A DNA stretch of 64,000 nt from CAZOHN01 sp964579325 (GCA_964579325.1 CAZOHN010000001.1:62001-126000), one strand, 5' to 3'; positions 48,675 to 57,077 are shown, numbered from the stretch's first letter. Notes: a model not told the origin generated them from the sequence alone. A program made the numbers and translations.

Positions 48675-49166
48675 TCACTTTATTCCCAGCTTCTGCGCAA
48701 CGGCGATCCGCGCCCGCGCCAGGCGGCTCATCACCGTGCCGATCGGAATACCCAGCACTTCGGCGGTCTCCTTGTAGGTGAGTTCCTCAACACAAACGAG
48801 AAGGATGACTTCCCGCTGGTCCACCGGCAAACTGGCGATCGCCGCCTCGGCTTCTGACAGTGCGATCCGATTCATCGCGATATCCTCGCCATCGACAGTT
48901 GCCGCTTCCGGCATATCGTCGATGTCAACGGCCACGCCCCGGACGGCACCGCGCCGGGTATGGTCGATCCAGGCGTTGCGCAGGATGCGCAGCAGCCACG
49001 CATCGAGCCGCGTCGCGGGATCGAACCGGTCGCGGGCGGCGAGGGCGCGCTCGGCCGTGATCTGGACGAGGTCGTCCGCGAGGTCGGATCGTCGGCTGAG
49101 AGAGAGGGCGAACCGCCGGAGATTGGGCAGTAGCGCGATCAGCTCTTCTATGAAGCGATCGGACAT
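48675..49166 (-). CDS. ECF-family RNA polymerase sigma factor
   Basis: A 163-residue ECF sigma factor (sigma-70 family, group 4). Region 2 has LPNLRRFALSLSRRSDLADD and LDAWLLRILRNAWIDHTRR; region 4 ends with ELTYKETAEVLGIPIGTVMS RLARAR, a helix-turn-helix for the -35 element. ATG at 49166 gives the usual start (MSDRF); GTG at 49178 is also possible. The cognate anti-sigma gene follows 48 bases later, and an exported protease is divergent. It likely directs a surface or envelope response. Confidence 0.93.
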   Translation of the reverse strand: MSDRFIEELIALLPNLRRFALSLSRRSDLADDLVQITAERALAARDRFDPATRLDAWLLRILRNAWIDHTRRGAVRGVAVDIDDMPEAATVDGEDIAMNRIALSEAEAAIASLPVDQREVILLVCVEELTYKETAEVLGIPIGTVMSRLARARIAVAQKLGIK

Positions 49167-49202
49167 GACACTCGGCACCCTTGTATCAAACTCGCTCGAT
49201 CG

Positions 49203-49229
49203 GGAATATTCCGCGTCACCAGACGTATA
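49203..49229 (+). promoter_or_regulatory. Possible ECF-type promoter of the subtilase gene
   Basis: GGAAT (49203-49207), a 16-base spacer and CGTATA (49224-49229) resemble an ECF promoter (-35 GGAAC type). The -35 lies in the perfect palindrome GGAATATTCC (49203-49212), which also gives a GGAAT on the other strand toward the sigma gene, though the -10 there is poor. Confidence 0.42.
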
Positions 49230-49239
49230 CCCCGAGCCT

Positions 49240-49256
49240 CCCCGGTCAATCCGGGG
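49240..49256 (+). other. Hairpin in the subtilase 5' leader
   Basis: CCCCGGTCAATCCGGGG forms a perfect 6-base stem with a 5-base loop, between the candidate promoter and the AAGGAGG ribosome site (49274-49280). There is no T-run, so it is not a classical terminator. It may stabilise or tune the mRNA. Confidence 0.35.
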
Positions 49257-49289
49257 TTGATCGATACTGGACGAAGGAGGACAAGACCA

Positions 49290-50684
49290 GTGGCTGTGCG
49301 AACCTGTCTCGTGGCTTTCGGCATCCTGTCCTTGCTTGCCGTCGCTTCGCTGCCTAACGAAAGCCCCTTCGCCTTCGCCGGGTCGGCTCAGGCCGATGAC
49401 GACGACGGTGGTGACGGCGGAGGCGCAGACAACGACGACGACAACGGCGGCGTTGGGGGAGGTGCATCCAACGACGACGACGATGATGATGGCCCGGGAG
49501 CTTCCGGCCGAGGTTCGCGCGATCGTGCCGTCTCCCCAAACAGGCGGACCGCCGCGCCACCACGGGCGACGGAGCCCGTGCAGCGACTCCTGTTCGCGCG
49601 CAACGAGATCGTCGCGCTCGACCTCGATGACGGTAGCCTGGCAGAACTCATCGCGCAGGGCTTCACGTTGATCGAAGAACGCTCGGTACCGGCCATCGGC
49701 CAGACCGCGCGGCGACTTTCAGTTCCGCCTGACCAGACGCTCGAAGCCGCGCGGGAGACCGTGCGCGGCTTCGCACCCGGCGGCGGAGCAGATTTCAACC
49801 ACTTCTATCGCTCGGAAGGTGACGAATCCTCGCTGTGCGACGGTCCCCACTGCGCCGCGCGAAGCCTGATCGGCTGGCCCGAGCAGGCCCTCGCGCCCTT
49901 GACCTGCGGCGTGAACGTCGCGATCGGTGTGATCGACACCGGAATCAACGCTGACCACGAAGCCCTTGCATCGGTCAAGATCGAGGTGCATCGGATCGTG
50001 GAGGACGAAACCCTCGATCGCTCCCGTGCGATCCATGGCACCGCAGTTGCTGCCCTTCTCGTGGGCGCTGCCGGCAGCCGGACGCCCGGGCTACTGCCCG
50101 AGGCGCAACTTGTCGCTGTCGACGCCTTCCACCGCACTGGCGGCGATGAGCGGGCGGATGTCTTTGCCCTCGTAGAGGCCATGGACTTCCTCGTCGCGCG
50201 CGGGACGCGGGTCCTCAACCTGAGCCTTGCCGGCCCCGCCAACGCCGTTCTCGAAGAAGCGATCGCGAGGCTCCACGACGCCGGCATCGTTGTGGTCGCT
50301 GCCGCCGGAAACGGTGGGCCAAGGGCGGAACCGGCCTTTCCGGCGGCCTATTCGACAGTCATTGCAGTGACTGCGGTGGATAGCTCGGGTGCGATCTATC
50401 GGCGCGCTGGCCGGGGCGACCACATCGATATCGCTGCGCCGGGTGTCGAGGTCTGGACGGCCGCCTCGATCCGCGGGGCGCGTCCGAAGTCGGGCACGTC
50501 GTTCGCGGCCCCCTTCGTTTCGGCCGCCGCCGCACTTCTTCTGGCTGCCGAGCCGGACCTGACCGCCGAAGACGTCCGCCACCGCCTCAAATCCGCAGCC
50601 CGCGACCTGGGCGATGCCGGGGAGGATCCGGTGTTCGGCGCTGGCCTGTTGCAGGCCTCCGGCTTCTGCGTATCGACAGATTGA
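49290..50684 (+). CDS. Exported subtilisin-like S8 serine peptidase with acidic N-terminal region
   Basis: A 464-residue S8 peptidase. It has a signal peptide (residues ~1-35), an Asp/Gly/Asn-rich low-complexity stretch (~36-80, QADDDDGGDGGGADNDDDNG), a prodomain-like region with AELIAQGFTLIEERSVPAIG, and the catalytic domain with Asp216 (IGVIDTGIN), His249 (IHGTAVAALL) and Ser404 (SGTSFAAPF). GTG at 49290 has AAGGAGG 9 bases upstream, so it is chosen over the TTG at 49257. It faces away from an ECF sigma/anti-sigma pair and is likely their target. The acidic stretch is shared in style with the two small exported proteins downstream. Confidence 0.93.
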   Translation: MAVRTCLVAFGILSLLAVASLPNESPFAFAGSAQADDDDGGDGGGADNDDDNGGVGGGASNDDDDDDGPGASGRGSRDRAVSPNRRTAAPPRATEPVQRLLFARNEIVALDLDDGSLAELIAQGFTLIEERSVPAIGQTARRLSVPPDQTLEAARETVRGFAPGGGADFNHFYRSEGDESSLCDGPHCAARSLIGWPEQALAPLTCGVNVAIGVIDTGINADHEALASVKIEVHRIVEDETLDRSRAIHGTAVAALLVGAAGSRTPGLLPEAQLVAVDAFHRTGGDERADVFALVEAMDFLVARGTRVLNLSLAGPANAVLEEAIARLHDAGIVVVAAAGNGGPRAEPAFPAAYSTVIAVTAVDSSGAIYRRAGRGDHIDIAAPGVEVWTAASIRGARPKSGTSFAAPFVSAAAALLLAAEPDLTAEDVRHRLKSAARDLGDAGEDPVFGAGLLQASGFCVSTD

Positions 50685-50705
50685 CCAGGCACAGGATCGT
50701 ACCCG

Positions 50706-51416
50706 ATGGGATTCCTTCGAAAGACCTCGCAGACCATCCGCTTCACCTGCGAGCATCGCGACGAGAATGTGATAGCCGAGCCTGTGCCCGCCAAGAGCTA
50801 CCTGCCTGACTGGTTCCGCAAGCTTCCTGCAGTTGACGAGACCAAGCTTTCGACCGGCGATACGGGCCTGACCGTCAAGCGCTGCATGCCCTTTCTCGAC
50901 GCCATGAGCACGGGCTGGCTCATCCCGCTGGCGGCCACGGTGCGGCTCGAGATCACAAAGGACGGTCGCCATGTCAGCGCAGGGTGGGACTTCGATAGAA
51001 CGATGGTGTCGAACCACGGGATGCACCAGGTGAAGGGGCATGCCTGGGGCGACCGACCACCCATGAAGTTCCACAATTACTGGACGATTACCACGCCTCC
51101 AGGCTGGAGTTGTCTGTTCATCAATCCGCTGAACCGGCCCAACGGGCTGTTCGAGATCGTGGCGGGCGTGGTCGATACCGATACCTACGCCTCGCCGATC
51201 CACTTCCCCTTCTTTGCAACGGGCCCGGACGGTCTGCATGTGATCGAGAAGGGGTCTCCCATCGTGCAGGTCATCCCGTTCCGGCGTGACAGCGCCGAGA
51301 TCGTCGCAGAGATCAGGGCAGAGACCGGGGAGGAGGCAGCGCTGCGGGCGAAGATCCTGCGTCAGACCCAGGCTGCTCCCGGATGGTATCGCATCGAGGC
51401 GCGCGCGAAGCGCTGA
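50706..51416 (+). CDS. DUF6065-like protein, unknown function
   Basis: A 236-residue protein without a signal peptide or membrane helix. The pattern PPGWSCLFINPLNRPNGLFE, then GVVDTDTYASPIHFPFFATG and KGSPIVQVIPFRRDSAE resembles the DUF6065 family, known from Rhodobacterales and some phages but with unknown function. Conserved Trp, Pro and Asp suggest a beta-rich binding fold. It lies 21 bases after the subtilase gene in the same direction, so it may be co-transcribed. The family name is from memory. Confidence 0.68.
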   Translation: MGFLRKTSQTIRFTCEHRDENVIAEPVPAKSYLPDWFRKLPAVDETKLSTGDTGLTVKRCMPFLDAMSTGWLIPLAATVRLEITKDGRHVSAGWDFDRTMVSNHGMHQVKGHAWGDRPPMKFHNYWTITTPPGWSCLFINPLNRPNGLFEIVAGVVDTDTYASPIHFPFFATGPDGLHVIEKGSPIVQVIPFRRDSAEIVAEIRAETGEEAALRAKILRQTQAAPGWYRIEARAKR

Positions 51417-51520
51417 CATCCAAATTCCGAAGGGTGAAGCGGGCGTGGGATCAAACTCACGACCGTTCGGCATTCTTGATGCGAGGAAACCGCGACTGCG
51501 GGGGCAGCTCAGACAAGAAC

Positions 51521-51539
51521 GCCGACCCCGAGGGTCGGC
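51521..51539 (-). terminator. Hairpin terminator after the Asn/Ser-tail protein
   Basis: GCCGACCC and GGGTCGGC form a perfect 8-base stem with a 3-base loop, 27 bases beyond the stop; on the minus strand a T-rich GTTCTTGT follows. Probably terminates the leftward gene. Confidence 0.52.
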
Positions 51540-51565
51540 GGCCCAGTCCGGTAGGGGAGCCCGGA

Positions 51566-51925
51566 TCAATCGTCGTCGTCGTTGGAGTTCGACGAGGAGT
51601 TGCTTGAGGAATTGGAAGAGCTGTTGCTGCTCGAATTCGAGGACGAGTTGCTCGAAGAGTTCAACGAGCCGTTCGAGTTGCTGTTCGACGACGAATTGCT
51701 GCTCGAATTGCGGTTCGAGTTCGAGCGGCCATTGTCGTCGTCATCATCGTCCCGGCTGCTGCGGTAGCTGCGCGAGTCGAAGCTTGTCCGGCGCTTGTCG
51801 TTCGAGACCGACTGCGGCTGGAAAAGCTGCTTCAGCCAGCGCGGCGCGTCGTCCGCAGCGGCGGGAGCCGAAAGCGTGGTCGTTGACACCAGGGCGGTGA
51901 TCAGGAGGGTCGATATGCGCTTCAT
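51566..51925 (-). CDS. Small exported protein with Asn/Ser-repeat tail (duplicate A)
   Basis: A 119-residue secreted or periplasmic protein. Residues 1-24 are a signal peptide (MKRISTLLITALVSTTTLSA). A short conserved stem follows, DDAPRWLKQLFQPQS (25-39), then SRDDDDDDN (58-65) and a low-complexity Asn/Ser tail (65-115) built on NSSS units, ending in four Asp. The first 26 residues are identical to the neighbour at 52106, so the pair is a tandem duplication. No known domain is seen. It may be a surface or metal-binding polymer, but this is only inference. Confidence 0.8.
   Translation of the reverse strand: MKRISTLLITALVSTTTLSAPAAADDAPRWLKQLFQPQSVSNDKRRTSFDSRSYRSSRDDDDDDNGRSNSNRNSSSNSSSNSNSNGSLNSSSNSSSNSSSNSSSNSSSNSSSNSNDDDD
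51581..51733 (-). repeat. Coding repeat (Asn-Ser-Ser-Ser units)
   Basis: About 150 bases of near-repeats, with 12-base units, encoding the NSSS tail of duplicate A. The bases vary at third positions, so it is not a recent perfect satellite. Confidence 0.8.
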
Positions 51926-52052
51926 GTCGGGGCCTACTCTCTTTGACCAGCAGTCCATCTGCTGCCATGGAGAAACGCGCGAGCAGTGTTCTTATTCCCG
52001 GAAAGCCGCTCGGAAGTGTTTGCGTGCCATCGCGCCGCCAGCCGCAAACGAA

Positions 52053-52080
52053 GAACGCCGGTCTTGACGGACCGGCGTTC
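52053..52080 (-). terminator. Hairpin terminator after duplicate B
   Basis: GAACGCCGGTC and GACCGGCGTTC form a perfect 11-base stem with a 6-base loop, 26 bases beyond the stop of the gene at 52106. On the minus strand TTCGTTTG follows. Confidence 0.62.
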
Positions 52081-52105
52081 CCAGGAGAATTCGGACGGGC
52101 AGCGA

Positions 52106-52360
52106 TCAATCGTCGTCGTCGTCACGGTCACCGCGATCATCATCATCGTCGTCACGGCCCCGGCCCCGACCATCGTCGTCGTCATCATCGTCTCGACCGT
52201 AGCGATAACTGCGCATCTCGCTGCGAGAGCCGCGCTGGCCGCTAAGTGCGGGCTGCAGGAGTTGCTTGATCCAGCGCGGCATGTCGTCGGCTGCGGCGGG
52301 GGCCGAAAGCGTTGTCGTGGACACCAGTGCGGTGATCAGGAGCGTGGAGATCCGTTTCAT
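52106..52360 (-). CDS. Small exported Asp-rich protein (duplicate B)
   Basis: An 84-residue exported protein. Residues 1-24 are the same signal peptide as in duplicate A, followed by DDMPRWIKQLLQPALSG, a stem clearly related to A. The tail (56-84) is very acidic with Arg/Gly (RDDDDDDDGRGRGRDDDD). It could bind cations, but no known family is recognised. It is 180 bases from A and has its own hairpin terminator. Confidence 0.8.
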   Translation of the reverse strand: MKRISTLLITALVSTTTLSAPAAADDMPRWIKQLLQPALSGQRGSRSEMRSYRYGRDDDDDDDGRGRGRDDDDDDRGDRDDDDD

Positions 52361-52451
52361 GTTGCATCCTTTCCAATGATGCAGCCATCAGGCGGCTGTA
52401 TTGGAAGAACGGACGGTGCCGGCCTTTATTCCCGCCAAGTCTTCGATGCTT

Positions 52452-53375
52452 TCAGGCTGGCGAATTCTTTCCCGCCGGACCGAGGTGCCGCGGGAGCGCC
52501 AGTCCCCGCAAGACCTCTTCAGCCGGCATCGGCCTGCGCCCTTCGCGCTGGGCCTCGGATATGTCCACGGCACCCTCGCCGCACGCGACCGTCAGCCCGC
52601 AAAGAACCTCACCGGGCTCGCCTGCCCCTGCGACGCAGCGTGACCGAAGCAGCTTGAGCCGTTCGCTTCCCGCCATGGTCCACGCGCCCGGGAAGGGCGA
52701 GAGCGCCCGGATCAGGCGATCCACCTCGGGCGCAGGCCGTGTCCAGTCCACTTCTGCCTCGGATTTGTCGATCTTGCGGGCATAGTTGGCACCCTGTTCG
52801 CTCTGCGGTTCGGGAACAAGTCGATTCAGGCGTCCGAGAGCCTCAACGATCAGCCGTGCGCCCAGTGCCGCGAGGCGCGGGGTCATGTCGCCGGTGGTGT
52901 CCTGCGCCTGGATCGGCATCGCTTCGCGCAACAGGACCGGCCCGGTATCGAGCCCCTCCTCCATCTGCATGATGCAGACGCCGGTTTCGGTGTCGCCGGC
53001 GAGGATCGCCCGGTGGATCGGTGCGGCTCCGCGCCAGCGCGGCAGGAGTGAGGCGTGAATGTTGAGGCACCCCCTCCGCGGCGCATCGAGGATCGGTCGG
53101 GGAAGGATCAGCCCATAGGCGACCACCACGGCAGCCCCGAGGTCGAGTGCGGCGAAGTCGGCCTGCGCTTCGGGTGTGCGCAGCGTCCTTGGCGTGCGGA
53201 CGGGGAGGCCGAGGGCTTCGGCGCGGGCCTGAACGGGTGAAGGGCGGTCCTTCTGGCCCCGTCCTGCGGGACGGGGAGGTTGTGAGTAGACTGCAGCGAT
53301 CTCGTGACCCGCAGCATGGAGCGCGTCGAGCGCGGGCACGGCGAAGTCTGGCGTTCCCATGAAGGCGATGCGCAT
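52452..53375 (-). CDS. fmt: Methionyl-tRNA formyltransferase
   Basis: A 307-residue enzyme that formylates Met-tRNA(fMet) for translation initiation. It begins [20 protein letters not shown], contains the formyltransferase signature [20 protein letters not shown], and has [17 protein letters not shown]; the C-terminal domain binds tRNA. Peptide deformylase (def), commonly next to fmt, is not nearby. It lies on the minus strand with the small duplicate proteins downstream. Confidence 0.96.
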   Translation of the reverse strand: MRIAFMGTPDFAVPALDALHAAGHEIAAVYSQPPRPAGRGQKDRPSPVQARAEALGLPVRTPRTLRTPEAQADFAALDLGAAVVVAYGLILPRPILDAPRRGCLNIHASLLPRWRGAAPIHRAILAGDTETGVCIMQMEEGLDTGPVLLREAMPIQAQDTTGDMTPRLAALGARLIVEALGRLNRLVPEPQSEQGANYARKIDKSEAEVDWTRPAPEVDRLIRALSPFPGAWTMAGSERLKLLRSRCVAGAGEPGEVLCGLTVACGEGAVDISEAQREGRRPMPAEEVLRGLALPRHLGPAGKNSPA

Positions 53376-53450
53376 GCAGGGCTCCTTTCCGTGCCGGGTC
53401 TAGCGGCGGGCTGCTGGCTTGGCTAGGGTTGCTCCGAGGTGGAGGCCGCG

Positions 53451-53900
53451 ATGGACTATACTGAACTGAAGGGCAGGATCGCTGCCGTCTGCGAAGGCGA
53501 ACCCGATACCATCGCCCTCATGGCGACGGTGGCCTGCGAGGTGCACCACGCCGACGACCGCTTTGACTGGACTGGGTTCTACCGGGTCGTGGCACCAGAC
53601 CTTCTGAAGATCGGCCCCTACCAAGGTGGGCACGGATGCCTCGTGATCCCGTTCGCACGTGGTGTCTGCGGCGCCTGCGCCCGAACGGGCGAGGTGCAGC
53701 TGGTGCCCGACGTCGACGCCTTCCCCGGCCATATCGCCTGCGCGTCCACGACCCGCAGCGAGATCGTCCTTCCGGTACGCAACGGGGCCGGCGACCTGAT
53801 CGCCGTCTTCGACATCGATAGCGACCTACCCGCTGCCTTCACCGAGGCCGATGCCGAGGGCCTTGGCGCGATCCTTCACGTGGTGTTCGGTCGGCTCTGA
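53451..53900 (+). CDS. Free methionine-(R)-sulfoxide reductase (GAF domain)
   Basis: A 149-residue GAF-domain enzyme of the fRMsr type, which reduces free methionine-R-sulfoxide with thioredoxin. The three conserved cysteines are present: GGHGCLVIPFARGVCGAC (two, plus an extra Cys) and PGHIACASTTRSEIVLP (third). It also keeps TGEVQLVPDVDAFPGHIA. ATG at 53451 has GGAGG upstream. Its 3' end overlaps the convergent NlpC gene by 25 bases. Confidence 0.92.
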   Translation: MDYTELKGRIAAVCEGEPDTIALMATVACEVHHADDRFDWTGFYRVVAPDLLKIGPYQGGHGCLVIPFARGVCGACARTGEVQLVPDVDAFPGHIACASTTRSEIVLPVRNGAGDLIAVFDIDSDLPAAFTEADAEGLGAILHVVFGRL

Positions 53901-54715
53901 CGTCGACGCGCGAGAACCGGGTAGCCCTCGGCGCCGATCCGGTCGACAGCCTCAACGACCGGCTCGTAGCTCACAGCCATCGCGTGGGCGTTGGCATGGA
54001 TGAACGTCTCGGGATCGACCGCCAGGGCGACGTGGCCTTTCCAGAACACGAGGTCTCCGCGTGCAAGCGGCGCTTCGTCCTGAAGTGGGACGCCCAGCGA
54101 GGCGCGCTGCAGGTCGCTGTCTCCCGGACAGGCAATTCCGCAGGCAAGGCAGGCCGCCTGCACGAGGCCCGAGCAGTCGATGCCACGGATCGAGTTTCCG
54201 CCCCAGAGATAGGGCGCCCCGAAGAAGAGCTGTGCCACCGAGGCGGGGTCGGTGAACGGCTTGTTGGCCGGGCGGAGATGGGGCTTGGGAACGAAAAGCC
54301 CAAGATCGGTCTCGAAGAACGCGCCCGAGGCTGACACGATCCGCAGGCGTGCGCCGAAGGAGAGGTGCGCAAGCTCGGTGCGCTTGAGATCGGGCGCCGG
54401 GTAGAGGTGGGTGGCGGGAACGCCGACGATGTGCGTCGTGTCCGCCGGTGTGCCGAGGGCAGTTTGCGCGACATATCCGCAGTAACCGTCGCGGCGGGCC
54501 TCCACGAAGGCGAACCCGGCGCGCGCCTCGAAGACCGTCACGGTCTCACCATAAAGTAGCTGGCGATCCCGCGTGCCATCCGGGGCGGCGAGCAGATCGA
54601 CCACCGGAACACAGATTTGCGCCGCGTCCCCCTCGATGTAGGCCTCAGCCTTGACCTGACCCTTCAGGCGCGTTGCGGCGACACGGCCGTTTGCGGGGGT
54701 GAGCCTGCGGTCCAT
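53876..54715 (-). CDS. NlpC/P60 cell-wall peptidase with SH3-type repeats
   Basis: A 279-residue cysteine peptidase cutting peptidoglycan stem peptides. Two bacterial SH3-like domains (~30-80 and ~90-150) precede the NlpC/P60 domain with Cys181 (GIDCSGLVQ), His228 (GHVALAVD) and His240 (FIHANAH). No signal peptide is visible at the chosen ATG (54715), so it may act on recycled peptides in the cytoplasm. Its ATG overlaps the aminopeptidase stop, which fits a joint role in peptide recycling. Confidence 0.92.
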   Translation of the reverse strand: MDRRLTPANGRVAATRLKGQVKAEAYIEGDAAQICVPVVDLLAAPDGTRDRQLLYGETVTVFEARAGFAFVEARRDGYCGYVAQTALGTPADTTHIVGVPATHLYPAPDLKRTELAHLSFGARLRIVSASGAFFETDLGLFVPKPHLRPANKPFTDPASVAQLFFGAPYLWGGNSIRGIDCSGLVQAACLACGIACPGDSDLQRASLGVPLQDEAPLARGDLVFWKGHVALAVDPETFIHANAHAMAVSYEPVVEAVDRIGAEGYPVLARRRQSRPNTT

Positions 54716-56103
54716 CACAGGCCTAGGTAGGCCGGCAGCGCTTCGAGAAGCGCCCGCGCGCCCTGCCCTACGCCGCCTTTCGGCCGACCCGGAGCTGCCT
54801 TCGGTTGCCAGCCGTAGATGTCGAAATGGACGAAGGGAACGTCCGGCTCCACGAACCGGCGCAGGAACAGGGCGGCAGTGACCGATCCCGCCATACCCCC
54901 CGAGGGAGCATTGTCGAGATCTGCGATCCCGGGTTCGAGCATTTCCTCGTAGGGTGTGTGGAATGGCATCCGCCAGAGCGGGTCGGCCACTGCCGCTGCC
55001 GCCCCGGAAATCGCCGATGCGAGACGTTCGTCATCGGTGTAGAACGGCGGCACGTCCGGGCCGAGTGCCACCCGCGCCGCTCCGGTGAGCGTGGCCATTG
55101 AGACGAGGGCGGCCGGCCGCTCACCCTCGCAGGCCCAGGCCAACGCATCGGCGAGGATCAGGCGCCCCTCGGCGTCGGTGTTGTTCACCTCGACCGTCAG
55201 TCCCTTGCGCGAGGTCAGTATGTCTTGCGGTCGGAACGCGTTGCCCGATACGGCGTTCTCGACCACGGGCAGGATCACCCTGAGACGCAGCGGCAGCGCG
55301 AGCGAGCGGATCATCCGTGCGAGGCCAAGGACCGTCGCCGCGCCGCCCATGTCCTTCTTCATCAGGCCCATGCCCGCCGCAGGCTTGAGGTCGAGCCCGC
55401 CTGTGTCGAAGCACACGCCCTTGCCGACCAGCGTGACAAGGGGGCCGGCATCACCGTGACACAGCTCGATCAGTCGAGGCGCGCGCGGGGAAGCCCGCCC
55501 GACGGCATGGATCATCGGGAAGTTGCGCGACACGAGGTCGTCGCCGCGGACCACATGGGAGGAGAGGCCGAAATCGGTCGCGAAGGTGAGTGCCGCCGCC
55601 TCGAGTTCGTCCGGCCCCATATCGGACGGCGGCATGTTGATGAGGTCGCGGGTCAAGGCCTCGCCAGCCGCGACCGCCTCAAGCCGAGACGCATCCACAC
55701 CTTCCGGCACGGCAAGGCGCGCCTTCGGCGCCGATTGGACACGATAGCGATCGAACCGGTAGGCAGACAGAAGCCAACCGAGAGCAGCCTCCTCGCGCTC
55801 TCCCTGAGAGAGGACCCCGGCGATCCGCCATGTAGCATCCGGCAGTGTCTCGGCGGCCTTGGCAAGGTGGAACCGCCCGCGTGCGCGCGACGCGGCGTCG
55901 CCCCAGCCGAAAGCGGCGGCTTCCGGGCGACCATCGTTGCCGGGCAGCACGACAACGCTTCCAAGGCGACCCGAAAACGATTGAGCCTCAGCCCAGGCGC
56001 GATGCCCTCCGGGCAGGGCGGCCAGCCACGCGGCGCAGGAGTCCGTCGGAACGACATGGAGCGGAAGCGACGGCGAGTCTGCAGGGGCGAGGGTCAGGAG
56101 CAT
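54715..56103 (-). CDS. M17 leucyl aminopeptidase family protein
   Basis: A 462-residue M17 leucine-aminopeptidase. The catalytic core holds LVTLVGKGVCFDTGGLDLKP and the metal site with NNTDAEGRLILADALAWACE, where the Asp and Glu bind the two metals. The N-terminal ~170 residues are a variable domain. ATG at 56103 is taken; the longer open frame lacks conservation. It is coupled to the NlpC/P60 gene (TGATG), suggesting that released peptides are trimmed here. Confidence 0.94.
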   Translation of the reverse strand: MLLTLAPADSPSLPLHVVPTDSCAAWLAALPGGHRAWAEAQSFSGRLGSVVVLPGNDGRPEAAAFGWGDAASRARGRFHLAKAAETLPDATWRIAGVLSQGEREEAALGWLLSAYRFDRYRVQSAPKARLAVPEGVDASRLEAVAAGEALTRDLINMPPSDMGPDELEAAALTFATDFGLSSHVVRGDDLVSRNFPMIHAVGRASPRAPRLIELCHGDAGPLVTLVGKGVCFDTGGLDLKPAAGMGLMKKDMGGAATVLGLARMIRSLALPLRLRVILPVVENAVSGNAFRPQDILTSRKGLTVEVNNTDAEGRLILADALAWACEGERPAALVSMATLTGAARVALGPDVPPFYTDDERLASAISGAAAAVADPLWRMPFHTPYEEMLEPGIADLDNAPSGGMAGSVTAALFLRRFVEPDVPFVHFDIYGWQPKAAPGRPKGGVGQGARALLEALPAYLGL

Positions 56104-56312
56104 CTGGTGGCCTTCATCGGCTGTCCGTCTGGCGCGGCCCAGCCACCCTAGCGGCTCTGCAACCGCCCGCAAGGGGAGTGCGTCAGGGGCGTTCAGCAGC
56201 TCCCGGAAACCCTCAAAAAGGCAGCGAATTTACCCTATGCGACGGGACATGGCCAGCGTATCATTCCCCAACGGCAAGGCGCAATGCGACCTCGCCGTCA
56301 ATGGAGGGCAAT

Positions 56313-56516
56313 GTGAAGACGTTCATGCTTTCAGCGGCCGCGGTGGTCGCACTGGCGAATCCGGCGCTCGCTGGCGGTTTGGGTGAAGCGATCATGGAAC
56401 CCGAGGTCGTCGCCGAGGCGGCATCCTCGTCGAACGGCGGCATCCTCGTGCCGATCCTCGCGCTGATCCTGCTGGCTCTCGTGCTGTCCGACGGCGGCAA
56501 CGGCAACCCGGTCTGA
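56313..56516 (+). CDS. Small exported/membrane protein, unknown
   Basis: A 67-residue protein with two hydrophobic segments: an N-terminal signal-like stretch (KTFMLSAAAVVALANPALAG) and a C-terminal helix (GGILVPILALILLALVLS) ending in a short Gly/Asn tail. GTG at 56313 has GGAGG upstream; an in-frame ATG at 56301 overlaps that site. Rhodobacterales often carry such small proteins of unknown role. No domain is recognised. Confidence 0.62.
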   Translation: MKTFMLSAAAVVALANPALAGGLGEAIMEPEVVAEAASSSNGGILVPILALILLALVLSDGGNGNPV

Positions 56517-56556
56517 AGTCGTTCCGTCGCGGTTCCGGGCGCGGCGGGATCGGCCG

Positions 56557-56934
56557 TCAGCCAGACAGATCGTGTGAGTCCCAGACGGCGGTCAGGGAGC
56601 GTTCCGCTGTTCTCACCAGCCGCGCAAGTGTTGCGGCGGTGGCCGGCACGTCGCAGCGTTCCGCGCAGTGGGTTACATCTGCCGCAACATGTGCCAATAG
56701 CGTCATGCCGACCTGCTCGGCGATGGCGACCAGACTACGTGCCCCTTTCGCCAGGGCGGCCCAGTCGCCTGCGGCCTGAGACCGGTCGAGCATGGCTATC
56801 CGCATCGCGAGTTCTTCCATGGCCCGGCAGATCACCTCTTCCGCTGCCGGTTCACCCAGTTGCGCATAGAGGTCCGCCAGGCAGCGGCGCTCGAGCCGGA
56901 CCACCTCGACAAGTCTCAACCGCGTCGGCTGCAT
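56557..56934 (-). CDS. Hpt-like protein lacking the phosphorylatable His
   Basis: A 125-residue helical protein. Residues 61-80 (LAKGARSLVAIAEQVGM) align with the Hpt histidine phosphotransfer motif (AHxLKGxAxxxGA), but the His is Arg66 and the Lys-Gly pair is Val-Ala. The four-helix pattern and length fit an Hpt fold. It therefore probably cannot carry phosphate and may be a regulatory decoy or a fold reused for binding. ATG at 56934 has GAGGG upstream. It stands alone, divergent from the carbonic anhydrase. Confidence 0.72.
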   Translation of the reverse strand: MQPTRLRLVEVVRLERRCLADLYAQLGEPAAEEVICRAMEELAMRIAMLDRSQAAGDWAALAKGARSLVAIAEQVGMTLLAHVAADVTHCAERCDVPATAATLARLVRTAERSLTAVWDSHDLSG

Positions 56935-57077
56935 CGTACCCTCATCACAAACCACAGGCCCCCGCCTTGGACGAAACTTCTGCAGCCCTCTCGTCAAGAA
57001 ATGGTTGAGCCGCCGCGATTTGCTGTCTCGAATTTTGCGAGAATGCTCCATAGGAAGGCGGCAAGGAGACCGTGAAG

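Noticed and set aside
49395..49500. Subtilase Asp/Gly stretch as RTX calcium repeats
   Set aside because: The nonapeptide GGxGxDxUx is not present; it is simple acidic low complexity.
52106..52200. Trinucleotide GAC/GAT-type repeat as a satellite or CRISPR-like array
   Set aside because: It is the coding sequence of the Asp-rich tail, without spacers and with codon-wise variation.
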